Counted from the stretch's first letter, positions 7,002-14,913 are shown. The stretch is DNA of 15,193 nt from Candidatus Eiseniibacteriota bacterium (GCA_030638405.1 DAOWER010000127.1:1-15193), one strand, 5' to 3'. Notes: generated by a model not told the origin, from the letters alone. Translations and numbers: made by a program.

Positions 7002-9612
7002 GCTTCACTCGCTTCCTGAGTTCAACCAGCTTGTCAAAGGCGTCGAGGGGTGTCATCTGTTCGATCTCGAGTTCTTCGATCTCCCGCTCCACTTCGGACG
7101 GAGCCGAATCGAAGAGCCTGAGCTGCGGTCCGTCCGGCCCGAGCGGACCGTGCTCGCCGCCCGCGAGGCGCGGCACCGCGTCGGCCGTGTACTGCGTGGA
7201 CTCGAGGTTCTCGAGGACCTCACGAGCCCGGAGTATGACCTCGCGGGGTATCCCGGCCAGCCTGGCCACTTCTATCCCGTAGCTCTGGTCTGCGGAGCCC
7301 GGGGCTATCTTCCTCAAGAATACTATCGAGTCCTCGGTCTTCCTTACCAGCACATTCATGTTCTTGAGACGCGGAAGCACGTCCGCAAGCTCCGTGAGCT
7401 CGTGATAGTGGGTCGCGAACATCGTCCACGGACGGACGTCGTCACGGTTGTGGAGGTACTCCGTCACGGCCCAGGCGATGGATAGGCCGTCGAACGTGCT
7501 CGTTCCCCGGCCGATCTCGTCCAGGAGTATAAGGCTTCGCGCCGTGGCACCGTGGAGGATGTTCGCGGTCTCACTCATCTCCACCAGGAATGTGCTGCGC
7601 CCCCTGGCGAGGGCGTCGGTCGCGCCTATGCGCGTGAAGACCCTGTCCACGATGCCTATTCTCGCGGAGCTGGCCGGGACGAATGACCCCATCTGCGCCA
7701 TGACGACCGCCAGCGCCACCTGCCTCAGGTAGGTGGATTTGCCCGCCATGTTCGGGCCCGTTATCAGGAGTATCTGGCGGCCTTCCGCATCGAAGCACAC
7801 GTCGTTCGGCACGAACTCCTCACCCCTGAGCAGCCTCTCGACCACAGGATGGCGGCCGTCCCGGATGGTCAGCTCGTTCCAGTCGCCGACCTCCGGCCTC
7901 ACGTAGCGTGACTCCTCCGCGACCGTGGCGAGTGACGACAGGACGTCGATGCGGGCAAGCACGGCCGAGGCTTCCTGCAGCGTCGTCGCGTGGACCGCCA
8001 CTCGGCCGCGCACGTCCTCAAAGATCTCGTGCTCCTTCCGGAGCATGTCCTCCTCCGCCGTCAGCACCTGCGACTCGTGTTCCTTGAGCTCCGGCGTCAC
8101 GTAGCGTTCCGCGTTGACCAGGGTCTGCTTCCCGATCCAGTGATCGGGGACGAGGTGGACGTGCGCTTTGGTGACTTCGAGGTAGTACCCAAACACCTTG
8201 TTGTAGCCCACCTTGATCGTCGGGATGCCCGTCCTCTCCCGCTCCTCGGCCTGCAGTTTGCCGATCCAGCCCTTGCCCTTACGGGCGATCGAACGGACGT
8301 CGTCCAGTTCATTGCTGTAGCCGTCCCTGACGATGCCGCCGCTCTTGAACGTGGCGGGCGGGCTGTCGACTATGGCCTCCCTGATGATACCAGCTACGTC
8401 CTCAACGTCCGGGAGGCTCTCGCCGTGCTCCCGAACGGCCTCAGAGCTCGAGGACGCCAGGAGGTCGCGCACGGCGGGCAGAAACTCGAGAGAACGGCGC
8501 AGCGAGGCAAGGTCCCGTGGACTCGCGTGGCCCGACGCAACCCGACCCACGACACGGGGGATGTCGCACAGCTCCCGGAGGGTGCCGGACACTTCCTGCC
8601 GGACGGCGCGTCCCCCGATGAGTCCCTCGACGGAGTCGAGGCGCCCGTCGATTCCCTTGCCGTCGACGAGCGGGTACAGCACCCACTGTCTCAGGAGCCG
8701 CGCGCCCATCGGCGTGTCGGTTCTGTCCAATACGCGGAGCAGCGTCGCCTCCGGGAAGCCCCGGTCGAGAGGCTCGACGAGTTCGAGGTTCTTCTGAGTG
8801 GTCTCGTCGAGGACCATGTGCTCCGAATGGCGGATGCGTCTCAGAGAAGTTATCTGCCCGAGGTCGCGCTTCTTGAGGTCGGTCAGGTATCGAAGTGCGG
8901 CGCCCGCCGCGGCGATTCCCTCTTCGAGATCGGAGCAGCCGAAGCCGTCCAGATTGGCGACGCCGAAGTGCTTCTCGAGCGTCTCCCGCGATTGTTCGAT
9001 GCCGAACTCCCAATCGGCGACCGGACTCACGGGGACATCGGGCATATCGGCCAGAAGTGAGGCGAGCGGTTCCTTCTCCATCGCGCCCTCCGGCACGACC
9101 ACCTCCGAGGCGTCGGCCCGGAGCACCTCGCGACGCAGCTCGGGAGCGGTAAGCTCCGTCACGCTGAACTCTCCGGTCGAGAGGTCGATTCTGGCGAGAC
9201 CGGTACGCTCCTTCCCCGGTGCGAGCGCGATGAGAAAGTTGGAGCGCTTCTCATCCAGCATCGTCGAGGAGAGAATGGTCCCGGGAGTTATGACCTCCGT
9301 GACCTCTCTCTTGACGATGCCGCGCGACTGCTTGGGGTCCTCGACCTGGTCACAGATCGCAACGCGGTAGCCCGCGTTCACGAGCCTGGTGAGATACGAT
9401 TCGAGAGCGTGGTGCGGAACGCCCGCAAGCGGGACCGGGTTCTTGCTGCCCTTGTCGCGGGTGGTTAGTGCGAGGCCGAGGACGCGGGCGGCCGTCTTCG
9501 CGTCGTCGAAGAACGTCTCGTAGAAGTCGCCCATGCGGAACAGGAGGATCGCATTCTCGTGCTGCGACTTGATCCTCTGGTACTGCTCCATCATGGGTGT
9601 GAGCTTCGCCAT
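6994..9612 (-). CDS. mutS: DNA mismatch repair protein MutS
   Basis: MutS binds mispairs and small loops in DNA and recruits MutL. The 872-residue length is typical of MutS1. The mismatch-reading Phe-x-Glu motif is F30-Y31-E32 within LLFRMGDFYETF. Connector, lever and clamp regions follow. The C-terminal ABC-type ATPase has Walker A GPNMAGKST (619-627), Walker B LILLDEIGRGTSTFDG with D698-E699, and the H-loop ATHYHEL. The C-terminal tail (EIEELEIEQMTPLDAFDKL) matches the short helical end seen in many MutS proteins. The ATG at 9612 has GGAG about 7 nt upstream. It is the first gene of the overlapping mutS-mutL-miaA block, 91 bp downstream of the TPR gene and after a possible terminator hairpin. 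Confidence 0.98.
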   Translation of the reverse strand: MAKLTPMMEQYQRIKSQHENAILLFRMGDFYETFFDDAKTAARVLGLALTTRDKGSKNPVPLAGVPHHALESYLTRLVNAGYRVAICDQVEDPKQSRGIVKREVTEVITPGTILSSTMLDEKRSNFLIALAPGKERTGLARIDLSTGEFSVTELTAPELRREVLRADASEVVVPEGAMEKEPLASLLADMPDVPVSPVADWEFGIEQSRETLEKHFGVANLDGFGCSDLEEGIAAAGAALRYLTDLKKRDLGQITSLRRIRHSEHMVLDETTQKNLELVEPLDRGFPEATLLRVLDRTDTPMGARLLRQWVLYPLVDGKGIDGRLDSVEGLIGGRAVRQEVSGTLRELCDIPRVVGRVASGHASPRDLASLRRSLEFLPAVRDLLASSSSEAVREHGESLPDVEDVAGIIREAIVDSPPATFKSGGIVRDGYSNELDDVRSIARKGKGWIGKLQAEERERTGIPTIKVGYNKVFGYYLEVTKAHVHLVPDHWIGKQTLVNAERYVTPELKEHESQVLTAEEDMLRKEHEIFEDVRGRVAVHATTLQEASAVLARIDVLSSLATVAEESRYVRPEVGDWNELTIRDGRHPVVERLLRGEEFVPNDVCFDAEGRQILLITGPNMAGKSTYLRQVALAVVMAQMGSFVPASSARIGIVDRVFTRIGATDALARGRSTFLVEMSETANILHGATARSLILLDEIGRGTSTFDGLSIAWAVTEYLHNRDDVRPWTMFATHYHELTELADVLPRLKNMNVLVRKTEDSIVFLRKIAPGSADQSYGIEVARLAGIPREVILRAREVLENLESTQYTADAVPRLAGGEHGPLGPDGPQLRLFDSAPSEVEREIEELEIEQMTPLDAFDKLVELRKRVKRG

Positions 9613-9658
9613 CGGGTCTCCGCTGTCGCGCGCCTCTCACGGGGCCCACGAACGAACA

Positions 9659-9681
9659 ACCACCGGTGGAGGCCCGGTGGT
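9659..9681 (-). terminator. Possible intrinsic terminator between the TPR gene and mutS
   Basis: An 8-bp perfect inverted repeat (ACCACCGG at 9659-9666, CCGGTGGT at 9674-9681) with a 7-nt loop. Read on the minus strand it is followed by TTGTTCGTTCG, a fairly T-rich stretch. It begins 22 nt past the stop of the TPR gene and ends about 46 nt before the mutS start. It would separate the lap operon from the mismatch-repair block. No clear mutS promoter is seen after it, so partial read-through is also possible. Confidence 0.45.
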
Positions 9682-9703
9682 CGTCTCCCTCACGCCCCTT
9701 TGA

Positions 9704-10588
9704 TCACTGCTCGGGCGATTCCGGCGGACCGTCCTGCGCCGCCGTCGTGTCAGGGGCCTCACCGTACAGAAACGTGCTGTCGGAAAGCGAGTAGGCGCGG
9801 AGTCTTTCCCTGGCCAGCACCGCCTCGTAGCTGTCCGGGTAATCAGCGAGCAGCCGTTCCAGCGCAGCGACGGCAGCCGTGTCAGCGCCCGCGGCCTCGT
9901 GGCTCTCCGCGGCGCCCGCAAGCGCCCGGACCCGGACCTCCGTCTCCTGGTAGACGCGGGCCGTTCTCTCGAACTGCTCGGCAGCCTCCGTCGCCCGTCC
10001 GGCCGCCAGCAGCGCTTGCGCGAGCCCAACTTCCGCCACGGGCGTCATCTCTCCCGGCGTGGCGCCCCAATCCGCGATGGTCCGATAGGCCTCCACCGCG
10101 GCTCCGGCGTCGCCCGCGGCCAGGATGCTCCTGGCCCGCTTGAGATCCGCGAGCCCGGGACCTCGTTCTGAGGAGCGTCTCGCCGCCTGCTCGTACTCCT
10201 GGCTCGCGCTGACGTACAGGCTTTCCGCGAAGTAGCTGTCGCCCCTGAGCATGTGTGCCGCTTCCTGCACGGCGTCGTTGCGGGTGCTGTCGATGGCCCT
10301 GGCAGCGTAAGTCCGGCAGTCCTCGGAAGTGGTGGCCAGCCGGGCGGCCTCCAGCAGCACTATCGCGTTCCCGGCGTGTGGTCCGTCCTCTTCCCTGACG
10401 AGTTCCGCGAGATACGCCTCGGCGTCGGACTGGTGGCCCTGCCGCACGAGCGCCCGCGCCTTCTCGACGGCCTCCTCGGGTGCCGGGACGTCACCGCACC
10501 ACGCTGGAGCAGCGAGGAAGAGCGTGAATGCCGCGGCAGTCACCGTGGCGCGCGCAGCTGCCGCGGAGGGTCTTCGCCTAGCACTCAT
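9704..10588 (-). CDS. Secreted TPR-repeat protein, function unknown
   Basis: Predicted 294 residues. The N-terminus is a signal peptide: a basic n-region (MSARRR), hydrophobic stretch ATVTAAAFTLFLAAPA, and likely signal peptidase I cleavage after APA. The nearby Cys (AAPAWC) lacks a proper lipobox because Trp precedes it. The rest is Ala- and Glu-rich helical repeats resembling tetratricopeptide repeats, for example RSILAAGDAGAAVEAYRTIA and VGLAQALLAAGRATEAAEQF, ending in a low-complexity Pro/Glu tail. It is probably a periplasmic scaffold or assembly factor of the YbgF/BamD-like kind, though no specific family is recognised. The ATG at 10588 overlaps the end of lapB by 11 nt. An in-frame ATG at 10630 exists but would lie before the signal peptide and deep in lapB, so the later start is preferred. 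Confidence 0.8.
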   Translation of the reverse strand: MSARRRPSAAAARATVTAAAFTLFLAAPAWCGDVPAPEEAVEKARALVRQGHQSDAEAYLAELVREEDGPHAGNAIVLLEAARLATTSEDCRTYAARAIDSTRNDAVQEAAHMLRGDSYFAESLYVSASQEYEQAARRSSERGPGLADLKRARSILAAGDAGAAVEAYRTIADWGATPGEMTPVAEVGLAQALLAAGRATEAAEQFERTARVYQETEVRVRALAGAAESHEAAGADTAAVAALERLLADYPDSYEAVLARERLRAYSLSDSTFLYGEAPDTTAAQDGPPESPEQ

Positions 10589-11714
10589 TGACCCATGCCC
10601 GGCACGAGTCGCAGCGCCAGCTGTAGCCATTGAACGCCGCTTCGCACCTTGGACACGTGTGCTCCTTGTGGTGGTTCACGAGCCCGGCGAGGAGCGTCTC
10701 CGCGGCCCTCGCGGCCTCCTCGTAGCGGTTGTGTCTCATCAGGATCTCAATGAGCTGCCTGTGGCCCTCGAACGTATCGCCCTCGTGCTTGACCGCCTCG
10801 CGCGCGATGCGCAGGGCTTCGTCGAGTGCTCCCTTGCGCTCGAGCATTCTCGACAGGCCGGTCAGCGCCCTGACGTTGGACGGGGAACTTGCAACCAGCT
10901 CTTCGTAGATGCCCATCATTCGGCCGAAATCGCCCACCTCGAAGTACGCCTTCTCGAGACGCTCAAACACCAGGTGGGCGCATTCCGGCTTCTCGGATAT
11001 CAGTTTCATCCAGTAGGCGAGGGCGCGCTCGGTGTCCTCTTCCCTCACGGCTATGTCGCCCAGGTACACGTACGCCAGACCGGCGTCCGGGTCCTCCTTG
11101 ACGGCCGCCTGGAACTCCGTCTTCGCGCGCCGGGTGTCTCCCCTGTTGAAGGCCACGAGCCCGAGGTGCGCGCGGTAGACCCCCGCGGAAGGCTGTCCCT
11201 CGAGCGCGCCCGCCTTCAAGAGATCCTTGTGGGCCTGCGCGGCCTTGTCCAGGTCACCCGCGGACTCGTAGGCGTCGCGCGTCATGGCGAGCACAGAGGG
11301 GTCCGAACGCTCAGCGCGGGGCAACGTGGCCAGGTGTTCGAGCACTTCACGCCACCGACCCGCGCTCCCGAGGTCACGTGCGAGGCTCTTGATGATCTCG
11401 TTGCGGGCGGCGTGCGGGAGCTTCCTCTTGACAAGGAGCTCCCTGTGAATCTGTGTGGCCTGCTTCACCTGCCCGCGTTCGCGAAGGATGTTTCCGAGCT
11501 TGATGTAGGCATCGACGTTTCTGGGGTTGTTCCGGACTGCCCGGGTCAGGTGCTCTATCGCGCTGTCGCTGTTTCCCGCGATCAGCGCATCCAGGCCGAG
11601 TTGGTAGGGTGACTCATCGAGTTCGCGTTTGCGCGAGCTCGTGCGTTTTGTGCCGATGTACCAGAGAACGGCGCCGACCGCGATGACAGCGGCGGCGATG
11701 ATGACGAAGGCCAT
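10578..11714 (-). CDS. lapB: Lipopolysaccharide assembly protein LapB (YciM)
   Basis: LapB is an inner-membrane TPR protein that, in Escherichia coli, promotes FtsH degradation of LpxC and so limits lipid A synthesis. The predicted 378 residues are close to the E. coli length of 389. The order matches the family: one N-terminal membrane helix (residues 1-19, MAFVIIAAAVIAVGAVLWY), about eight TPR-like units such as GNSDSAIEHLTRAVRNNPRN, and a C-terminal rubredoxin-type zinc/iron ribbon, CPRC then CDSCRAW, matching the W-x-C-x-S-C-R-A-W pattern of LapB. The ATG at 11714 follows GGGGGGA by 7 nt. It sits 16 bp after lapA, the conserved yciS-yciM order. The longer open frame to 11954 only mirrors lapA in another frame. 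Its end overlaps the next TPR gene by 11 nt. Confidence 0.92.
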   Translation of the reverse strand: MAFVIIAAAVIAVGAVLWYIGTKRTSSRKRELDESPYQLGLDALIAGNSDSAIEHLTRAVRNNPRNVDAYIKLGNILRERGQVKQATQIHRELLVKRKLPHAARNEIIKSLARDLGSAGRWREVLEHLATLPRAERSDPSVLAMTRDAYESAGDLDKAAQAHKDLLKAGALEGQPSAGVYRAHLGLVAFNRGDTRRAKTEFQAAVKEDPDAGLAYVYLGDIAVREEDTERALAYWMKLISEKPECAHLVFERLEKAYFEVGDFGRMMGIYEELVASSPSNVRALTGLSRMLERKGALDEALRIAREAVKHEGDTFEGHRQLIEILMRHNRYEEAARAAETLLAGLVNHHKEHTCPRCEAAFNGYSWRCDSCRAWVNEC

Positions 11715-11730
11715 GCCGATTCCCCCCGCC

Positions 11731-12072
11731 CTAGATCCCGGGCCTGGTCGTGTCGTCCTGCGCGGCCTGCCCTTCGATCTCCTGGAGCGAGATGCTGTGC
11801 AGGCCGGCGATCTCCTGGTTGAGATCCGAGTTCTCGCGCTTGAGTTTCCTGATCTGACGTCTGAGACCGATCTCGTGGAAGATCGAGACGACGAACCAGA
11901 CCACGGCGCCCAGCACCAGGGCTTCGAACAGCAGCAGCACGAGAGGAACTTCAAAGAACACGAGTGTCCTCGGCCATAGTGTCACGGTCGCATGCTCGCC
12001 GCTGTTGAGCATGGCGAAGCCGGTGACTATCACCACCAGCACGAGGGTCAGGAGCATTCTGAAGACCCACAC
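11731..12072 (-). CDS. lapA: LapA-domain (DUF1049) inner-membrane protein
   Basis: Predicted 113 residues. Two membrane helices (about residues 5-22, LLTLVLVVIVTGFAML, and 40-64, VPLVLLLFEALVLGAVVWFVV) are followed by a basic, coiled-coil-like cytoplasmic tail (LRRQIRKLKRENSDLNQEIA). This is the LapA/YciS layout, and lapB follows directly, which strengthens the call. LapA works with LapB in lipopolysaccharide assembly control. Two in-frame GTG codons compete as start. The one at 12081 is embedded in the GGAGG itself, whereas the one at 12072 stands 8 nt after GGAGG, so the latter is chosen; the protein would be 3 residues longer otherwise. Confidence 0.88.
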   Translation of the reverse strand: MWVFRMLLTLVLVVIVTGFAMLNSGEHATVTLWPRTLVFFEVPLVLLLFEALVLGAVVWFVVSIFHEIGLRRQIRKLKRENSDLNQEIAGLHSISLQEIEGQAAQDDTTRPGI

Positions 12073-12085
12073 GGTGTTCACCTCC
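12070..12085 (-). promoter_or_regulatory. Shine-Dalgarno deciding the lapA start
   Basis: On the minus strand GGAGG (12085-12081) is followed by 8 nt and then GTG (12072-12070). A GTG that overlaps the end of the GGAGG (12081-12079) is in the same frame but too close to be served by it. Confidence 0.65.
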
Positions 12086-12103
12086 AGGTATGGGAACGGT
12101 CTT

Positions 12104-12169
12104 CGGCCGGATTCACGCGCCCCACAAGTGCCGACACGGTCGGACGTTCCGTGTGAGGTAACCCGGCCG
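12104..12169 (-). other. Structured 5' leader of lapA
   Basis: The 5' leader between the predicted promoter and lapA holds nested inverted repeats. CGGCCGG (12104-12110) can pair with CCGGCCG (12163-12169). Inside lie ACACGG (12134-12139) with CCGTGT (12149-12154), or alternatively CCGAC-ACG-GTCGG (12131-12143). The two inner hairpins share bases and are mutually exclusive. No known riboswitch or protein-binding leader is recognised. In GC-rich DNA some of this is expected by chance. Confidence 0.3.
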
Positions 12170-12180
12170 AGTCACGCGAC

Positions 12181-12210
12181 AGTCTATCAGCGCCCGACCG
12201 CGACCCGCAA
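12181..12210 (-). promoter_or_regulatory. Probable promoter of the lapA-lapB-TPR operon
   Basis: On the minus strand TTGCGG (12205-12210) lies 18 bp before TAGACT (12181-12186; 4 of 6 to TATAAT), which is preceded by TGA, giving an extended -10 (TGATAGACT). Transcription would start near 12175, about 100 nt before lapA. The stretch 12073-12230 between lapA and miaB holds no gene. Confidence 0.5.
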
Positions 12211-12230
12211 GGCCTTTCTCCTGCGGTCCC

Positions 12231-13529
12231 TCACGACAGCACCGGATCTCCGCCGTGGAGCGTCCAGGCACTGGTGGAGCCTATCTTCACGCTGACGATG
12301 CGCCCGGCAAGCTCCGCGTCGCCCGGGAAGATGACGGCCTTCCCGGCCCTGCTCCTGCCGAACAGGAGTTCGTCGTTCTTCTGGCTCGGTCCCTCGACAA
12401 GTACCTCGGCGCTGCTTCCGACGAGCGCGGCGTTCACCTCGCTCGTCACCTGCTTCTGGAGGCCGATGATGGTCTCGAGCCGCGCGATCTTGACCTCCTC
12501 CGGTACGTCGTCGGCGAGCCCGGCCGCGTGTGTTCCCTCCCGTACGGAGTAGCGGAACATGAAGGCCGAGTCGAAGCGGATCTCGTTCATCAGAGAAACG
12601 GTCTCGCGGAACTGCTGCTTCGTTTCTCCCGGAAAACCCACGATGATGTCCGTGGTGAGCGCGACGCCGGGGATCCCCTCGCGGATCCTCTGCGCCAGGG
12701 CGACGTACTGCTCGCGGGTGTAGGACCTGTTCATCGCCGCCAGTACATCGCTTGCGCCCGACTGCACCGGCAGATGGATGTGCTCGCAGACCTTGCCAAT
12801 GGAGCCGACGGCGTCGATGATCTCGTCGGACAGGTCCTTGGGGTGGGATGTGGCGAATCGTATCCGCTGGAGCCGAGCCACGCCGGCGACCGCGCCCAGA
12901 AGGTCCGCGAATCCACGCCCTTCGTCGCTGAACGAGTTGACATTCTGGCCGATGAGCGTGACCTCGCGCGTGCCCAGCGCCACAAGCTCTGCGACCTCGT
13001 CCACGATTCTCGAGGTCGCACGGCTGCGTTCGCGTCCCCTGACGTAGGGTACGATGCAATACGAGCAGCAGTTGTTGCAGCCGCGCATCACACTGACGAA
13101 CTCGCAGAGCGACGCTTCGTCCAGACCGGGCCTGTCGTCGTAGGACTCCCCGGCGCCCGTGCCGACGTTGACGACAGTGCGTCCGGCGCCCGCGCTCTCG
13201 ATGATGTCCGGCAGCTTCCAGTACTGCTCGGTACCGACCACGAAACTCAGTCCAGGGATCTCGCGCAGCAGCCGGTCGCCCATACGCTGCGCCACGCAGC
13301 CGACGATACCGAGCACCGCCTCCTTCCTCATCAGACCTCGAAGGTGCCTCAGCCGCCCGAGCACTCTGAGCTCCGCGCGCTCACGCACGCTGCACGTGTT
13401 CACTATCACGACGTCGGCCGCACCCACGTCGCGCACCATCCCGTGCCCGTCGCTCGCGAGTATCGACGTGATCAGGCGCGAGTCGTATTCGTTCATCTGA
13501 CAGCCGTATGTCTCGATGTATACGTTCAT
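12231..13529 (-). CDS. miaB: tRNA-2-methylthio-N6-dimethylallyladenosine synthase MiaB
   Basis: MiaB converts i6A37, made by MiaA, to ms2i6A37 by radical SAM methylthiolation. The predicted 432 residues start MNVYIETYGCQMNEYDS, the usual MiaB beginning. Auxiliary cluster cysteines are C10, C46 (NTCSVRERAE) and C78 (GIVGCVAQR). The radical SAM motif is C151-NNC-C155-SY-C158, followed by IVPYVRGRERSR. The last 65 or so residues form a TRAM RNA-binding domain. An extra Cys (C154) stands inside the CxxxCxxC motif, where MiaB usually has Phe. The frame stays open to an ATG at 13577 inside mtaB; I use the ATG at 13529, which fits the family N-terminus and has GGGAACAGG upstream. It lies 22 bp after mtaB. 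Confidence 0.96.
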   Translation of the reverse strand: MNVYIETYGCQMNEYDSRLITSILASDGHGMVRDVGAADVVIVNTCSVRERAELRVLGRLRHLRGLMRKEAVLGIVGCVAQRMGDRLLREIPGLSFVVGTEQYWKLPDIIESAGAGRTVVNVGTGAGESYDDRPGLDEASLCEFVSVMRGCNNCCSYCIVPYVRGRERSRATSRIVDEVAELVALGTREVTLIGQNVNSFSDEGRGFADLLGAVAGVARLQRIRFATSHPKDLSDEIIDAVGSIGKVCEHIHLPVQSGASDVLAAMNRSYTREQYVALAQRIREGIPGVALTTDIIVGFPGETKQQFRETVSLMNEIRFDSAFMFRYSVREGTHAAGLADDVPEEVKIARLETIIGLQKQVTSEVNAALVGSSAEVLVEGPSQKNDELLFGRSRAGKAVIFPGDAELAGRIVSVKIGSTSAWTLHGGDPVLS

Positions 13530-13551
13530 GCCTGTTCCCGCGCGGCGCGCC

Positions 13552-14886
13552 TCAGCGCGCGCTTCCCGGGTCGACATCGCCCCAGGTGGACGTCTCGTCG
13601 GCGCCCCTCACTGTCACGCCTACGAATCTGTTCCGCAGGGAGGGATCACCCTCGGTTCTGACCCTGACGTAGTTGCTGGCCAGCCCCGTCAGTGAGCCTT
13701 CCGTGCTTTCTCGGTCCTCGATCAGGATCTCGAGGCTCTTCCCCACCACGGCGCGTCTGAACCGTAGAGACAGCCTGGAGCCCAGCTCCCTGAGATGCAG
13801 GCTGCGTCGCTTCGACTCTGAGGAGGGCACCCGACCCTCCATCTCGGCCGCCGGAGTGCCGCTTCTCGGAGAGAACGCGAATACGTGGAGGTAGGTGTAC
13901 GGGAGGGATTCGATCAGCGAAACTGTATCGGCGAAGTCCTCCTCCGTCTCGCCTGGGAACCCCACCATCACGTCGGTGCCCAGTCCGCACAGAGGGTCCG
14001 CGTCCGTGACCCGGCGAACGGCCTCCGCGTATTCTGCGCGCGTGTAGCCCCGGCCCATCCTCTTGAGCACGGCATCAGAGCCGCTCTCCAGGGGCACGTG
14101 CAGGTGATTGCAGACCTTGCCGGTCCGGAGGATCGTCGCGGCAAGTTCGGGCGTCAGTTCCCTCGGCTCCACCGAGCCCAGCCGCAGGCGAACCAGGTCG
14201 TCGATCTCGGCCAGCTCCCTCAGGAGCTCCGGTAACCTGCGCCCGTCCGGATCCTCGAAGGCTCCGATGTGCACGCCGGTCAGCACCACCTCCCTGTATC
14301 CGTTGGCCGCGAGGAGGGAAGCCTGTTCGAGGACGTCGTCGAACCGCCTGCTGCGGGCTGGTCCCCTGGCGTCCGGAACCGCGCAGTAAGTGCACCGGTG
14401 ATCGCACCCGTCCTGTATCTTGATGAACGCACGCGTGTAGCCCCGGAAGCGGCTGATGTCGAAGGCCTCGAAGGCCTCGCCTCTCAGCGTCCGCACCTCG
14501 ACGAGGGTCTCGCCGATGCCCCCGGCGACGGAGCGGAGGCGCTCCACGACGAGCCCCGCCAGGTTACGCTTGGAGCTGTTCCCGACGACCAGGTTCACCT
14601 CGGGCATCGAGGCGAGCGCGTCGGGCTCGCGCTGAGCGTAGCAGCCCGTCGCGACCACGAGCGCCCCCGCACCCCTGCGGGCCGCTCTGCGCAGCATCTG
14701 TCTGGAGCGGTAGTCACTGCGGCCCGTGACCGTGCACGTGTTGACGACGTAGACGTCGGCGGGGCCGTCAAAGGGGACCACTACGAAACCCTGCTCCTCC
14801 AGGCGCTCCGCCACGCCCTCGGTCTCGTACTGGTTGAGCTTGCAGCCTACTGTCATCAGGCCGACTGTTCTGGCCTTCGCCGTCAA
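13552..14886 (-). CDS. mtaB: tRNA t6A37 methylthiotransferase MtaB
   Basis: MtaB (YqeV type) adds a methylthio group to t6A37 of tRNAs reading ANN codons. The 444-residue protein carries auxiliary cluster cysteines C15 (VGCKLNQYE), C51 (NTCTVTGRSDYRSRQ) and C82 (TGCYAQRE), and the radical SAM motif C161-DHR-C165-TY-C168. GCKLNQYE and NTCTVT separate it from MiaB (GCQMNEYDS, NTCSVRE) and from RimO. The C-terminal region around GLASNYVRV fits a TRAM-like domain. The start is TTG at 14886, 4 nt after GGAGAGA (14891-14897); the next ATG, at residue 11, would cut into the first strand of the domain. After the radical SAM cysteines it reads AVPDARGPARSR rather than the commoner IIPYARGxxRSR. Confidence 0.9.
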   Translation of the reverse strand: MTAKARTVGLMTVGCKLNQYETEGVAERLEEQGFVVVPFDGPADVYVVNTCTVTGRSDYRSRQMLRRAARRGAGALVVATGCYAQREPDALASMPEVNLVVGNSSKRNLAGLVVERLRSVAGGIGETLVEVRTLRGEAFEAFDISRFRGYTRAFIKIQDGCDHRCTYCAVPDARGPARSRRFDDVLEQASLLAANGYREVVLTGVHIGAFEDPDGRRLPELLRELAEIDDLVRLRLGSVEPRELTPELAATILRTGKVCNHLHVPLESGSDAVLKRMGRGYTRAEYAEAVRRVTDADPLCGLGTDVMVGFPGETEEDFADTVSLIESLPYTYLHVFAFSPRSGTPAAEMEGRVPSSESKRRSLHLRELGSRLSLRFRRAVVGKSLEILIEDRESTEGSLTGLASNYVRVRTEGDPSLRNRFVGVTVRGADETSTWGDVDPGSAR

Positions 14887-14890
14887 GGTA

Positions 14891-14897
14891 TCTCTCC
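14891..14897 (-). promoter_or_regulatory. Shine-Dalgarno supporting the TTG start of mtaB
   Basis: GGAGAGA on the minus strand, 4 nt before TTG (14886-14884). This is the best ribosome binding site near the N-terminus of the MtaB frame and supports a non-ATG start. Confidence 0.6.
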
Positions 14898-14913
14898 GTA
14901 CGCAAGAGCGACA

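Noticed and set aside
7990..9060. 356-codon plus-strand frame inside mutS
   Set aside because: Antisense shadow; mutS is intact on the other strand.
10329..11612. 427-codon plus-strand frame across lapB
   Set aside because: Antisense to a clear LapB homologue with a zinc ribbon and TPRs.
11715..11954. Upstream extension of lapB to an ATG at 11954
   Set aside because: It overlaps lapA almost wholly and yields Ser/Arg-rich nonsense; the LapB membrane helix starts at 11714 with a good ribosome binding site.
12255..13661. 468-codon open frame on the plus strand, antisense to miaB
   Set aside because: It is a shadow of the GC-rich miaB gene, with no recognisable domain and no ribosome binding site of note.
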